Shown here in pieces: positions 13,531-22,742 of a stretch of DNA of 60,863 nt. Each line of letters starts with the position of its first letter. Positions within the stretch are counted from its first letter, which is position 1. The notes below the pieces were generated by a model. It was given only the letters and a program-made list of their open reading frames with translations. It had not been told where the DNA came from and did not search any database. The translations under genes and the position numbers were made by a program. Source of the DNA: Lysobacterales bacterium (GTDB taxonomy: Bacteria; Pseudomonadota; Gammaproteobacteria; Xanthomonadales; Rhodanobacteraceae); the NCBI GenBank assembly GCA_015655335.1, contig JAATFF010000115.1:1-60863 (forward strand). The letters are read 5' to 3'.

Positions 13531-14373
13531 TCAGCGCCGTATCGCCAGTACGCCGTCCAGCGCCAGCTGTGCCTTAAAACCCGCTTTCTCCAGGCGTTTC
13601 GTCACTTCGCGCGGGACGTCACGGTCGCTGGTGAGCTCGTTGGGGCTTCCGGTGTAATGGAACAAGCGTCCGTCGCGGCGCAGCACGCGTGCAAGCTGGT
13701 CGTAGAACACTTGCGAGTAGAGCTCGCCGGCGATGCCGAAGCGTGGTGGATCGTGTAGCAGCGCGTCCACCGAGGCATCAGGGATCTCTGTGATCGCTTG
13801 CGATACATCGGCATGAGTGAGTTGCAGGCGGCCGCCGCTGGCAGGTTCGTCCGGGTCCGGTGACCACGGGTTGAGCGTGCGTAACCACAGTACGTCCGGG
13901 TTCTTTTCGAACGAGTGAATGCGCGCCACGCCACCCTCCAGGCAGCACGCAGCAAAGTAACCCAGGCCGCCGCAGGTATCGAGCAGCACCTTGCCGCGAG
14001 GCTCTACCAGTGCCACTTTGCGTCGCGCATCCTCAAACGGCGATTCCTTCGCGGTAGGCAGCATCTTGATGCCGTCGATCTCGAAAGTGGGCGCGCCCCA
14101 TTCGGTGGGTACGAGCTTGATCAGCGAACCGGAAAAGCGCGACACCGGCGCGAATTCATCGCCGTCCCAGTAATAGATCGTGCGGTCTTTCAGCTTGTGC
14201 GGATACGGATAGCGACGACCCTTCCACTCCCAGCTGTCCGCATGCAGCGGCGCGCTGCCGTTCGAGCAACCCAGATCCAGCGATCCGCTCCATTCGCCAG
14301 CGCCGGCATCGCGCGCGGATTGCAGTTTTTCGGCGATGGGGCGCGTGAGTACGGGGCCGGAATAATGCGACAC
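13531..14373 (-). CDS. Class I SAM-dependent methyltransferase, COG2521-like
   Basis: 280-residue protein with an N-terminal region of unknown fold (about 1-125) and a Rossmann-type methyltransferase domain. Visible: SAM-binding motif I LLDTCGGLGYFA near 130-141, the acidic FEKNPDVLW strand end, and a catalytic-site-like HDPPRFG near 208-214 that resembles the DPPY/DPPR loop of N- or C-methyltransferases. It resembles the predicted methyltransferases first noted in archaea (COG2521). The substrate is unknown. It is convergent with lspA; the 148 bp between them holds no recognisable gene. Confidence 0.72.
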   Translation of the reverse strand: MSHYSGPVLTRPIAEKLQSARDAGAGEWSGSLDLGCSNGSAPLHADSWEWKGRRYPYPHKLKDRTIYYWDGDEFAPVSRFSGSLIKLVPTEWGAPTFEIDGIKMLPTAKESPFEDARRKVALVEPRGKVLLDTCGGLGYFAACCLEGGVARIHSFEKNPDVLWLRTLNPWSPDPDEPASGGRLQLTHADVSQAITEIPDASVDALLHDPPRFGIAGELYSQVFYDQLARVLRRDGRLFHYTGSPNELTSDRDVPREVTKRLEKAGFKAQLALDGVLAIRR

Positions 14374-14566
14374 GGCAGGTAATCTCCTGGCATAGCGATG
14401 CTGGGCTCGCAGCAGTGGCTTTAAGGGGCGCGGCCTTTTGCATCGTATCAGTTGCTTCCGTCGCTATGCGTTTTTCACGTGGGTTGGCCAATGATATGCA
14501 GTACTTTGGTGCTTCTTTTTTCCTTTTTAAACACGTGCATGACAACGACGTTCGGATGAGGAAACT

Positions 14567-14947
14567 ATGCATTACTCTCGCCTTTGCGCACTGCTGATCG
14601 ACTGCAATACGTCCGATATCGATAAAGCTGCCAGCTTCTGGGCTGAAGCGCTAGGGCGCCCCTTGGACATGGATCATCCAGGCACTCGCGGCAACTACCG
14701 GATGCTTACTACGCCGGACGACGAACCCATCGTTCAAATCCAGCGTGTCGAGCATGAAAGCAGGGTCCATATAGACATCGAGACGGACGACATCCCTGCT
14801 GAGGTGGCTCGCTTGGAAAAGATAGGTGCCCGCGTGATGGATCGTCTGGAACGCTGGGTCGTGATGCAGGCGCCCACCGGGCAGCGATTCTGCGTGGTCC
14901 GCATACAGCGTCCTGGGTTCCCAAAGAATGCCAATCGCTGGGACTAA
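14567..14947 (+). CDS. VOC / glyoxalase-like domain protein
   Basis: 126-residue single-domain vicinal-oxygen-chelate fold protein. Features: LLIDCNTSDIDKAASFWAEALG at the start (beta-alpha-beta opening), HIDIETDDIPAEVARLEKIGA in the second half, and the terminal APTGQRFCVVRIQ strand. Members bind a metal or small ligand as dimers; the substrate cannot be read from sequence. It stands alone, with a 10-bp hairpin 16 bases after the stop. Confidence 0.8.
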   Translation: MHYSRLCALLIDCNTSDIDKAASFWAEALGRPLDMDHPGTRGNYRMLTTPDDEPIVQIQRVEHESRVHIDIETDDIPAEVARLEKIGARVMDRLERWVVMQAPTGQRFCVVRIQRPGFPKNANRWD

Positions 14948-14962
14948 GCTGTGTCGAGTCGG

Positions 14963-14987
14963 ATGGGCAGGTTTGATACCTGCCCAT
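14963..14987 (+). terminator. Hairpin after the VOC gene
   Basis: Perfect 10-bp stem ATGGGCAGGT/ACCTGCCCAT with a 5-base loop, 16 bases past the VOC stop. The T-run is weak, so termination is only likely. Confidence 0.5.
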
Positions 14988-15040
14988 TTGCCAAGCAGGT
15001 ACGCGTACGACCTTCCGCTTGACGTAGGTATTCGGCCGAA

Positions 15041-15451
15041 ATGATCACCTCGTGGACATGCCCGAGATGCAAGCGCGGATTCACGCGCAAGAATCAGCGT
15101 CATGCCTGCGGTACGGGTAATCGTGCCGACGTGCTGCGCGATAGACCGTCGGAAGTTGTCGAGCTTTACGCAGCGTTGGAGGCGTTCGCGAAGTCGCTCG
15201 GTCCCGTGGAATTCGTGACACGCGAGCGATACGTGTTGCTTCGTAGCCACCGTATCTTCGCAGACTTGACGATCATGTCGGATGCCCTGCGGCTCGCGAT
15301 CCATCTATCGCGAGAGGCAAAGAGCCCGTTATTCATAAAGGTCGGCTTGGATCGGAAGCAAGTGACCCACGTCGCCAAGCTTCATACCCTGGATGAACTT
15401 GACGCCATGAAACCGTTTCTGCGCGAAGCCTACGAATACTCCCTTTCATAA
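15041..15451 (+). CDS. DUF5655 domain protein with N-terminal zinc-ribbon-like motif
   Basis: 136 residues. The N-terminal CPRC...H-x-C pattern (residues 7-23) could bind zinc. The rest (about 30-135) matches the DUF5655 pattern: LRDRPSEVVELYAAL, then TRERYVLLRSHRIFADL and HVAKLHTLDELD. Proteins of this type are often annotated as hypothetical or transport-related; no enzymatic role is established. It lies between the VOC gene and the efflux operon with no sign of cotranscription. The 303 bp after it (15452-15754) contain short open frames that I do not recognise as genes. Confidence 0.65.
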   Translation: MITSWTCPRCKRGFTRKNQRHACGTGNRADVLRDRPSEVVELYAALEAFAKSLGPVEFVTRERYVLLRSHRIFADLTIMSDALRLAIHLSREAKSPLFIKVGLDRKQVTHVAKLHTLDELDAMKPFLREAYEYSLS

Positions 15452-15754
15452 GGGACGGATTTAGCATTGCTCGCGCCGGAACCAGTGCGCGGCGGTGCAG
15501 CGTTCTGTTGCACGGGGGATATGGCAAAGTAGCGTAGTTTCAGCGTCCGGATGGCCACCGCGGTAGCGCAAAAGCTTGCGGCGATCCACGTGTCGTTGTG
15601 CGGGTTGGTTGGATGTTGTAGATCGATAGTCGTTGCCCGCACGAGGTGTCGGCGCACTATCATCGAATTCGGGGCAGACCCGCGATTCTCGCAGGTCCCT
15701 ATCTATTGGATACTTTTGGCGTATGGGCGGTTCAAGTAATCACGGCTGCAGGCA

Positions 15755-17272
15755 ATGATCGTCCGCGGCGGTAGCAGGCCTGATTTTTGTGTTGCGCGAT
15801 GCGTGCGGCTGTGCGTCGCGTCCACTGTATTACTGATGGCAGGCTGTGCGGTCGGACCTGACTTCAAGAAGCCCGCAGTACCTCCCGTTTCCAGCTATAC
15901 CAGTACGCCGCTAAGTACCACCGCAGCCACGCCGGATGTCGTCGGTGGCGAGGCGCAACGTTTCGTCAACGGTGGCGATATAAGCAGCGATTGGTGGACG
16001 CTGTTTCATTCTCCGGCGCTGAATGCGCTGATCGACGAATCACTGAAGAACAACGCCGATCTCAAGGCGGCGCAGGCTGCGTTGTTGGTGGCCCATGAGA
16101 ACGTGCTGGCGCAGCGCGGCGCCTATTATCCAAACCTCGCGGCCAATTTCTCCGCTACCCGGCAAAGCCAGTCCGGTACGCTTTCGCCGACGCCGAACAA
16201 CAACGCGTTTCTGTACAACCTGTTTACGCCTCAGCTCAGTGTGTCTTACGTACCGGATGTGTTTGGCCTGAATCGACGCACGATGGAGTCGGTGAAGGCT
16301 CAGGAAGAGTCGGTGCGTTTTCAGATGATCGCGACGCATATCACGCTGAGCACCAACGTGGTCGCCGCCGCCGTGCAGGAGGCTTCGCTGCAGGCGCAGA
16401 TCGACGCGACGCGTCAGCTGGTCGATATCAATACGAATATGGTGCAGATCCTGCAGCATCAGCTGGACAAGGGTTACGCCAGCGGTCTCGATCTGGCGGC
16501 GCAGAAAACGCAGTTGGCACAAACCCTCGCCACGCTGCCGCCGCTACGTAAACAGCTCGCACAGCAACGCGATGCACTTGCCGTGCTGGTCGGGCGCTTT
16601 CCGAATGATGCGCCAAGCGAAAACTTCGACTTGGCGCAATTGCAGTTACCGCAAGACTTGCCCGTAAGCCTGCCGTCGGCACTGGTTGCGCAACACCCGG
16701 ACGTGCGCCAGGCGCAGGCGAACATGCACGCAGCGAGCGCGCAGATCGGCATCGCCACAGCCAATCGTTTACCGAACATTGTGCTGAGTGCGAACGCTGG
16801 CAGCACCGCGCTGGCGATGAGCCAGGTATTCCATTCGGGCACGGGCTTCTGGGGTATTGGCGCGGATATCACTGCGCCACTCTTCCAAGGCGGCACGCTG
16901 CTGCATCAGGAACGCGCTGCGAAGGCCGCCTACGTCGAAGCGGCACAGCAATATCGCAGCACAGTGCTTACTGCCTTTCAGAACGTCGCCGATACACTAA
17001 CTGCGCTCGATCAGGACGCCGAAGCATTGAGGGCCGCTGCAGCCGCGTGCGACGCAGCCAAGATCACGCTGGACCTGTCTGAGCGGCAATGGAAAGGCGG
17101 TTACGCCAGCTATCTGTCGCTGCTCAGCGCACGGCAGGCGTATCAGCAGGCGCGCATCAATCTGATCGTGGCGCAAGCGAATCGATTTGCGGATACGGCA
17201 GTGCTATTTCAGGCGTTGGGTGGCGGTTGGTGGCATCGCGCGGAGTTGAATCAGGATCAAGATGAACATTAA
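15755..17272 (+). CDS. Outer-membrane efflux lipoprotein (NodT/OprM-type)
   Basis: TolC-family outer-membrane channel, 505 residues, with a lipoprotein signal whose lipobox LMAGC ends near residue 31. Two outer membrane efflux repeats follow, with typical SDWWTLFHSPALNALIDESLKNNADL and the coiled-coil TQLAQTLATLPPLRKQLAQQRDAL. It is the first gene of a three-gene tripartite pump: the adaptor gene overlaps its last 11 bases and the RND permease follows. The order channel-adaptor-permease is typical of HME-RND systems. Confidence 0.9.
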   Translation: MIVRGGSRPDFCVARCVRLCVASTVLLMAGCAVGPDFKKPAVPPVSSYTSTPLSTTAATPDVVGGEAQRFVNGGDISSDWWTLFHSPALNALIDESLKNNADLKAAQAALLVAHENVLAQRGAYYPNLAANFSATRQSQSGTLSPTPNNNAFLYNLFTPQLSVSYVPDVFGLNRRTMESVKAQEESVRFQMIATHITLSTNVVAAAVQEASLQAQIDATRQLVDINTNMVQILQHQLDKGYASGLDLAAQKTQLAQTLATLPPLRKQLAQQRDALAVLVGRFPNDAPSENFDLAQLQLPQDLPVSLPSALVAQHPDVRQAQANMHAASAQIGIATANRLPNIVLSANAGSTALAMSQVFHSGTGFWGIGADITAPLFQGGTLLHQERAAKAAYVEAAQQYRSTVLTAFQNVADTLTALDQDAEALRAAAAACDAAKITLDLSERQWKGGYASYLSLLSARQAYQQARINLIVAQANRFADTAVLFQALGGGWWHRAELNQDQDEH

Positions 17273-18455
17273 TTCCATACCCGCCTTGGTGCACACGCCG
17301 GGTCACCCGCTGGCACTTCAGCGACGTGCGATCACCGGTATCGCGTTGCTGGTTTGCGCGCTCTGCGCCAGTTGCTCGTCCAACAACGACAGCAACACGC
17401 AAGCCGCGTCGGTGACACCGACGAACGTGACGTTAACGGCAGCGCAGCGGCAGAACATCAAGCTGTACACAGTCACGGTGGCGTCGTTTGATCGCACTAT
17501 CGAGGCGACCGGTGCCGTGGATTTCGATAACGACCAGGCAACCAGCGTACTGGCGCCGATCTCCGGTCCGGTTTCGCGTCTGGTGGTTTCGCCGGGCGAC
17601 AAAGTAAAGAAAGGCGATCCGCTCGCCTACGTCGACTCACCCGATTTCGCCACCGCCATAAGCACTTATCGCAAGGCGCTCGTCACGGCGCATACCACGC
17701 GCCGGCTGGCCGATCTGGACAAGGATTTGCTGCAACACCAAGGTGTTGCGCAGAAGGAAGCCGACCAGGCTGAAACCGACGCGGCCAGCGCCGAAGCCGA
17801 TGCTTACGCGGCACTGCAAACGCTGGTCTCGTTGAACGTCGACCCGCAAACCATCAAAGATGTCGAACAAGGTCGACCCATCGCGCGCATCCAGGGCGTG
17901 ATCCGTTCGCCGATCGCTGGCACCGTGGTCGAGAAACTCATTTCGCCCGGTCAATTGCTGCAGGCGGGCACCACGGCATGCTTCACCGTGGCCGATCTAT
18001 CGCGCGTGTGGGTGATGGCTCAGGTATCCAATTCCGATCTTCCGGCCGTGCATGTGGGTGACACCGTCGATGTGATCACGGGCATGGATGCCAAACCGAT
18101 CAAGGGTGAGGTCGACAACGTTGCCGCATTGGTGAATCCCGATACGCGCCTGGTCGCGGCGAGGGTCGTGGTCAACAATGCGCACGGGTTATTGCGTAAG
18201 CAGATGTATGTCAGCGTGCGCATTCATTCGCTACGCCCAGAAACCGGAATGATGGTACCCGTGTCGTCGATTCTGCGCGACGATGAAAATCTGCCTTTCG
18301 TCTATGTCGCGCAATCCGATGGCAGTTTCGCGCGCCGCAGCGTGACGCAAGGCTATCGCGTGGGTGATCAGTTCCAGATTCCCAATGGCTTGCGTGCGGG
18401 CGACCAGATCGTGGTCGACGGCGGCATCTTCGTGCAATTCATGCAAAACCAATGA
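17262..18455 (+). CDS. RND efflux periplasmic adaptor (HlyD/CusB-type)
   Basis: Membrane-fusion subunit linking the RND pump to the outer-membrane channel, 397 residues. A hydrophobic N-terminal segment ends in an ALCASC lipobox-like site near residue 45, so it may be lipid-anchored in the inner membrane. Visible: the lipoyl half-motif VLAPISGPVSRLVVSPGDKVKKGDPL near 102-127, an alpha-helical hairpin to about 200, the second lipoyl half IRSPIAGTVVEKLISPGQLLQAG, then beta-barrel domains. It overlaps the channel gene by 11 bases and the RND gene by 4 (ATGA). Confidence 0.9.
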   Translation: MNINSIPALVHTPGHPLALQRRAITGIALLVCALCASCSSNNDSNTQAASVTPTNVTLTAAQRQNIKLYTVTVASFDRTIEATGAVDFDNDQATSVLAPISGPVSRLVVSPGDKVKKGDPLAYVDSPDFATAISTYRKALVTAHTTRRLADLDKDLLQHQGVAQKEADQAETDAASAEADAYAALQTLVSLNVDPQTIKDVEQGRPIARIQGVIRSPIAGTVVEKLISPGQLLQAGTTACFTVADLSRVWVMAQVSNSDLPAVHVGDTVDVITGMDAKPIKGEVDNVAALVNPDTRLVAARVVVNNAHGLLRKQMYVSVRIHSLRPETGMMVPVSSILRDDENLPFVYVAQSDGSFARRSVTQGYRVGDQFQIPNGLRAGDQIVVDGGIFVQFMQNQ

Positions 18456-21400
18456 GCGAGTCATTGCCTCCCAACGAGACGCTGTCGCGCACGGCGTCGC
18501 TTATGAACCGGATCGTTGCCGCCTCGCTGGGGCAATCGTTCCTGGTCATCCTGTTGACGTTGATCCTGACCGGTTCGGGCCTGCACTCGCTGCAGCGCCT
18601 GCCGGTGGATGCGTATCCCGATCTTTCGCCGCCGATTGTCGAGATCGTGACGCAATGGCCGGGGCATGCAGCGGAGGAAGTCGAACGGCTGATTACCGTG
18701 CCCGTCGAGCTGGGCATGAACGGTATCCCGAAAACAGCAACGACACGATCGATCTCGTTGTATGGGCTGTCCGACGTCATCATCACGTTCAACAACGGCA
18801 CGGACGACAATTTTGCACGGCAGGAAGTCTTCAATCGATTGGGCGATCTCACGTTACCCAGTGGGGTGACGCCGTCGGTATCGCCATTGTCCGCGCCGTC
18901 GGGTCTTATCTATCGCTACGTGCTGCAAAGCACGGATCGTTCGCCGATGGATCTGAAGACGCTCGAAGCGTGGACCATCGAACCGCAGTACAAGTCGGTG
19001 CCCGGCGTCGCTGACGATTCGGGCTTCGGCGGCGGCACCATGCAATATCAGGTGTTGCTGGATCAGGCGAAACTCGCTGCCGTCGGTTTGTCGGCGCCAC
19101 AAGTGGAAGCGTCGCTGACGGCCAATAACGCCAATGCCGGTGGCGGCTTTTATTCGCAGGGTGGTCAGTTTTACTACGTCCGCGGCATGGGCCGCATGGA
19201 AACGCTGGAAGACATCGGCAATGTCGTGGTCGCCGTGCACGATGGCGCGCCGGTGCTGGTCAAGGACGTGGGGCGCGTAACGATAGGTATTGCGCCGCGA
19301 CTGGGCGAGTTCGGCTACGAGAAGCAGGACGATGCCGTCGAAGGCGTGATATTGCTGCGCACCGGCGAGAAAACGCAGGACGTACTCAAGCGCGTCGAAG
19401 CGAAGACCAAGGAACTCAACGACCAAGTATTGCCGAAAGACGTGAAGGTCGTGCCGTTCTACGACCGCTCCGACCTGATCGCACTGACCACCAAGATCGT
19501 TGAAGGCAATCTGCTGCGCGGCATGTTGCTGGTCGTGGTCATCCTGATTTTCTTTCTCTACGACTTTCGCGCTGGCCTAATCGTTGCGACAACCATTCCG
19601 CTGGCGTTGTTGTTCGCGTTCATTTGCCTGGATCTGCAGAACGCTTCGGCCAATTTGCTGTCGATTGGTGCTGTCGACTTTGGAATATTGGTCGATGGTG
19701 CGGTGGTGATGGTCGAAAACATCTTCCGCCAGATCGCCGAGCGCAAAGGTACGCCACTCAACGTGAAGGCGATCATCCGCGATGCTGCGGCGGAAGTGGA
19801 TCGCCCGTTGTTCTATGCCGTTGCCGTAATCGTAGTCAGTTTCCTGCCGATCTACGTGTTGTCGGGTGCCTCGGGCACGCTGTTCAAACCGATGGCCGAC
19901 ACGATGATCTTCGCGTTGGTCGGTTCGCTGATCGTCACTTTGACCCTGCTGCCGGTGCTATGTGCATGGTTTATGCGCAAGGGTGTGACGGAGCGGCGTA
20001 ACCGGATTTTCGAGGCGATCAAATCGGTTTACATCAAGGGCCTGGATGTCTGCCTCAAACATCCGTGGGCGACGACGCTGGCGTCGACCGTGGTGCTCGC
20101 CGCGTCGTTGTTGCTGATCCCGCGCATCGGCGCGGAGTTCATGCCTCAGCTGGATGAGGGCGCGCTGTGGGTGCGGGCGACCATGCCGTATACGATCTCG
20201 TTCGATGAATCGGCGAAGATCACGCCGAAGATTCGCGACATTCTGCGTTCGTTTCCCGAAGTGACCACGGTTGCCTCGGAGTTGGGTCGACCCGACGATG
20301 GCACCGATTCCACGGGCTTCTTCAATGTCGAGTTCTACGTTGGTCTGAAACCCTATTCAGAGTGGACCGGTAGTTACCGCACCAAAGCTGCGCTCACCGA
20401 AGCGATCAACCAGAAGCTGCAGGCATTTCCCGGCATCATGTTCAACTACACGCAACCGGCCGAGGATGCGGTGGATGAAGCGGAGACCGGTCTGAAAAGT
20501 GCGCTCGCGGTTAAGGTGTTCGGTTCGGACCTCAACACACTGCAGGAGAAAGGGAAATCGATCAAGCAGGTGTTGGAACAGGTGCGTGGTATCCGCGACG
20601 TCACGCTGGTGCAGGAGCTTGGGCAGCCTAGCCTGACGATCAAGATCAACCGCGGCGCCATCGCGCGTTACGGCGTGAACGTCGCCGACATCAACGCACT
20701 GATCCAGACGGCGATCGGTGGCGATGTCGCTACCGAAGTGGTGCAGCAGGAAAAACAGTTCGACCTTGTTGTTCGCCTCGAACAGCCATATCGCGACAAC
20801 CCCGAGGAGATAGGCAACATTCTCGTCGCCACACCTGGCGGTCAGCAAATTCCATTGAAGGAGTTTGCCAATATCCAGGTGACCAATGGCGCATCGTTTA
20901 TCTATCGCGAGAACAATTCCCGCTACATCGGCGTGCAGTTTTCCGTAGAGGGGCGTGATCTTGCCGGCGCAGTTGGCGACGCTATCGCGCAGGTCAATAA
21001 GAAGGTGACGTTACCTCAAGGCTATCGCCTGGACTGGGGTGGCGAGTACTCCGATTACACCGCGTCGCGCGCGCAGTTGAACGTGATTTTGCCGTTGACG
21101 CTGGCGTTGATTTTCCTGCTGTTGTTCACGCTGTACAGCAACTTCAAGTTTCCCTTTATCACCGTATTGGGCGTGTTGCTGTCTGCACCGGTCGGCGGCA
21201 TCGTGGCGCTGTGGATTACCAACACGCCGTTCTCGGTGTCTTCCGGTGTCGGTTTTCTCGCGCTGTTCGGCGTTTCCGTACAAACCGCCGTGGTGTACAT
21301 CTCCTATGTCAACGAATTGCGCCGCGCCGGCGTCGACGTTACGGAGGCGATTCGCCAGGGTGCGATCTTGCGCCTGCGCCCGATCATGATGACCGCATTG

Positions 21401-21577
21401 GTGGCTGCCCTTGGCCTGCTTCCCGCCGCGCTGGCTACCGGCGTTGGGACCGACACGCAACGGCCCTTTGCGCTGGTCATCGTCAGTGGTTTGTTTACCC
21501 GTCTGCTGATCAGTATTTTCCTGATGCCTGCGCTCTATGCGTTGGTGGCGAGGTCGGGCGACAGATTGGAGGTTTGA
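18452..21577 (+). CDS. Heavy-metal-type RND efflux permease (CzcA/CusA family)
   Basis: Proton-driven inner-membrane exporter, 1041 residues, with the 12-TM RND pattern (TM1 near 24-42, two large periplasmic loops). TM4 carries GAVDFGILVDGAVVMVEN near 408-425, the motif with two Asp and one Glu of the CzcA-like divalent-cation (Zn/Co/Ni) HME branch, rather than the VDAAIVM form of Cu/Ag CusA. Metal specificity is inferred from this motif only. The ATGA overlap with the adaptor gene indicates coupling. Convergent with the truncated diguanylate cyclase, 71 bases apart. Confidence 0.9.
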   Translation: MSESLPPNETLSRTASLMNRIVAASLGQSFLVILLTLILTGSGLHSLQRLPVDAYPDLSPPIVEIVTQWPGHAAEEVERLITVPVELGMNGIPKTATTRSISLYGLSDVIITFNNGTDDNFARQEVFNRLGDLTLPSGVTPSVSPLSAPSGLIYRYVLQSTDRSPMDLKTLEAWTIEPQYKSVPGVADDSGFGGGTMQYQVLLDQAKLAAVGLSAPQVEASLTANNANAGGGFYSQGGQFYYVRGMGRMETLEDIGNVVVAVHDGAPVLVKDVGRVTIGIAPRLGEFGYEKQDDAVEGVILLRTGEKTQDVLKRVEAKTKELNDQVLPKDVKVVPFYDRSDLIALTTKIVEGNLLRGMLLVVVILIFFLYDFRAGLIVATTIPLALLFAFICLDLQNASANLLSIGAVDFGILVDGAVVMVENIFRQIAERKGTPLNVKAIIRDAAAEVDRPLFYAVAVIVVSFLPIYVLSGASGTLFKPMADTMIFALVGSLIVTLTLLPVLCAWFMRKGVTERRNRIFEAIKSVYIKGLDVCLKHPWATTLASTVVLAASLLLIPRIGAEFMPQLDEGALWVRATMPYTISFDESAKITPKIRDILRSFPEVTTVASELGRPDDGTDSTGFFNVEFYVGLKPYSEWTGSYRTKAALTEAINQKLQAFPGIMFNYTQPAEDAVDEAETGLKSALAVKVFGSDLNTLQEKGKSIKQVLEQVRGIRDVTLVQELGQPSLTIKINRGAIARYGVNVADINALIQTAIGGDVATEVVQQEKQFDLVVRLEQPYRDNPEEIGNILVATPGGQQIPLKEFANIQVTNGASFIYRENNSRYIGVQFSVEGRDLAGAVGDAIAQVNKKVTLPQGYRLDWGGEYSDYTASRAQLNVILPLTLALIFLLLFTLYSNFKFPFITVLGVLLSAPVGGIVALWITNTPFSVSSGVGFLALFGVSVQTAVVYISYVNELRRAGVDVTEAIRQGAILRLRPIMMTALVAALGLLPAALATGVGTDTQRPFALVIVSGLFTRLLISIFLMPALYALVARSGDRLEV

Positions 21578-21648
21578 TTTCGCGAGGGCAGCGTTCGTGC
21601 TTTGGCGTGTTGCACGGCAGGCTCTGCTGATTTTATATCGGCGCGGCG

Positions 21649-22521
21649 TCACACCGCCTGTTCAACGCGATTGCGTCCCTTGCGTTTGGCTTCGTACAGC
21701 GCGCGATCGGCTGCCGCGATCAGTTCTTCCGGGGCGCTGCCGTCGACAGGCACAATGCTGGCTACGCCCACGCTTATCGTTACGCGTTGAATGGGACTGT
21801 CATCGTGCATGACATTCAATTGGCGAACCAGCTTGCACAATCGTGCCGCGACGTCACACGCCCCGACTGGCGGAGTTCCTGGCAGGATCAACACGAATTC
21901 CTCGCCACCGTAGCGAGCGAGTAGATCCGCAGGGCGTTGCACGGCCTCTTGCAGTACGGCCGCTATATGGCGAAGGCAGGTGTCGCCCATGACGTGTCCG
22001 TAGCGATCGTTGTACTGCTTGAACAAATCGATATCGACGAGCAGCAACGACATGGCTTGTTGCGTGCGCAGCGCGAGGCGCCATTCGCGCTCGATGGCTT
22101 CCTCGAAGGCGCGTCGATTGGGGACGCCCGTTAAACCGTCGCGCAGGGCGAGTTCAGTCAGTAGGGTGCGGTCGTTGCGCAGCCGATCTTCGGTCTCGAT
22201 TTGCCTGACCTGACTCAGAATGCTGCGTAGACCATAGCCGAGCACGGCGACAACGATACCGGCGACACCCAGGTTGAAGCGTGGGCGAAGTAGAAGCAGC
22301 GCAATCACCAGTACCGACAACGCAAGCAGCAGTGGGCTTCCGGTTCGCACGAAGCGAGTGAGACTGACGGGCGGGTTGCTTGTTTGTGCGATCCGCAACG
22401 GCACACGCCAAGCGATGATCATAAATGCCAAGAACGGTATATCGATGACCAGGTCATAGTGTCGCCTTCCCGTAAAGTGGATCCAGACATAAGCAGAGGT
22501 CTCCGGGCAAACTAACCCCAA
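21649..22521 (-). CDS. GGDEF diguanylate cyclase, 5'-truncated by an IS element
   Basis: Makes cyclic di-GMP from two GTP. The GGDEF domain is complete: ALRDGLTGVPNRRAFEEAI, the metal site DIDLFKQYNDRYGH, the active site YGGEEF, and the closing TISVGVAS and AADRALYEAKRKGRN. A remnant membrane part (two or three hydrophobic segments) precedes it. The frame runs upstream into the leader of an IS3-family orfA that starts at 22530 on the other strand, so the original N-terminus is lost. Possible present starts are TTG 22521, within IS sequence, or ATG 22422. Catalysis may survive, but the sensor region is incomplete. Confidence 0.8.
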   Translation of the reverse strand: MGLVCPETSAYVWIHFTGRRHYDLVIDIPFLAFMIIAWRVPLRIAQTSNPPVSLTRFVRTGSPLLLALSVLVIALLLLRPRFNLGVAGIVVAVLGYGLRSILSQVRQIETEDRLRNDRTLLTELALRDGLTGVPNRRAFEEAIEREWRLALRTQQAMSLLLVDIDLFKQYNDRYGHVMGDTCLRHIAAVLQEAVQRPADLLARYGGEEFVLILPGTPPVGACDVAARLCKLVRQLNVMHDDSPIQRVTISVGVASIVPVDGSAPEELIAAADRALYEAKRKGRNRVEQAV

Positions 22522-22529
22522 GGAGACCG

Positions 22530-22742
22530 ATGATGCGCAAGAGCAAGTTCACCGAAAGTCAGATCGTTACGACGTTGAAGCAGGTCGAGGGTGGCCGCCA
22601 GGTCAAAGATGTGTGCCGTGACCTGGGGATTTCCGAAGCGACGTACTACAGGTGGAAGTCCAAGTACGGCGGAATGGAAGCCTCGGACGTGCAGCGGCTG
22701 CGGGACATCGAGGTGGAGCATGCCAAGCTCAAACGGATGTAT
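22530..22742 (+). pseudogene. IS3-family transposase OrfA fragment (IS-1, left remnant)
   Basis: The frame opens with MMRKSKFTESQIVTTLKQV and has the HTH pattern VCRDLGISEATYYRWKSKYGG of IS3-family OrfA, after an AAGGAGA ribosome site. Similarity stops abruptly at ...HAKLKRMY (22742), before the expected C-terminal third. The frame then continues into unrelated AT-rich DNA to 22946. The upstream IS leader has cut the diguanylate cyclase gene. The matching C-terminal half of an OrfB is found at 29823-31623 in the same orientation, so this marks the left border of the island. Confidence 0.85.

Noticed and set aside
14651-15304. 217-codon minus-strand frame across the VOC and DUF5655 genes
   Set aside because: It overlaps two genes with clear domains on the plus strand and the terminator-like hairpin between them; no family match.
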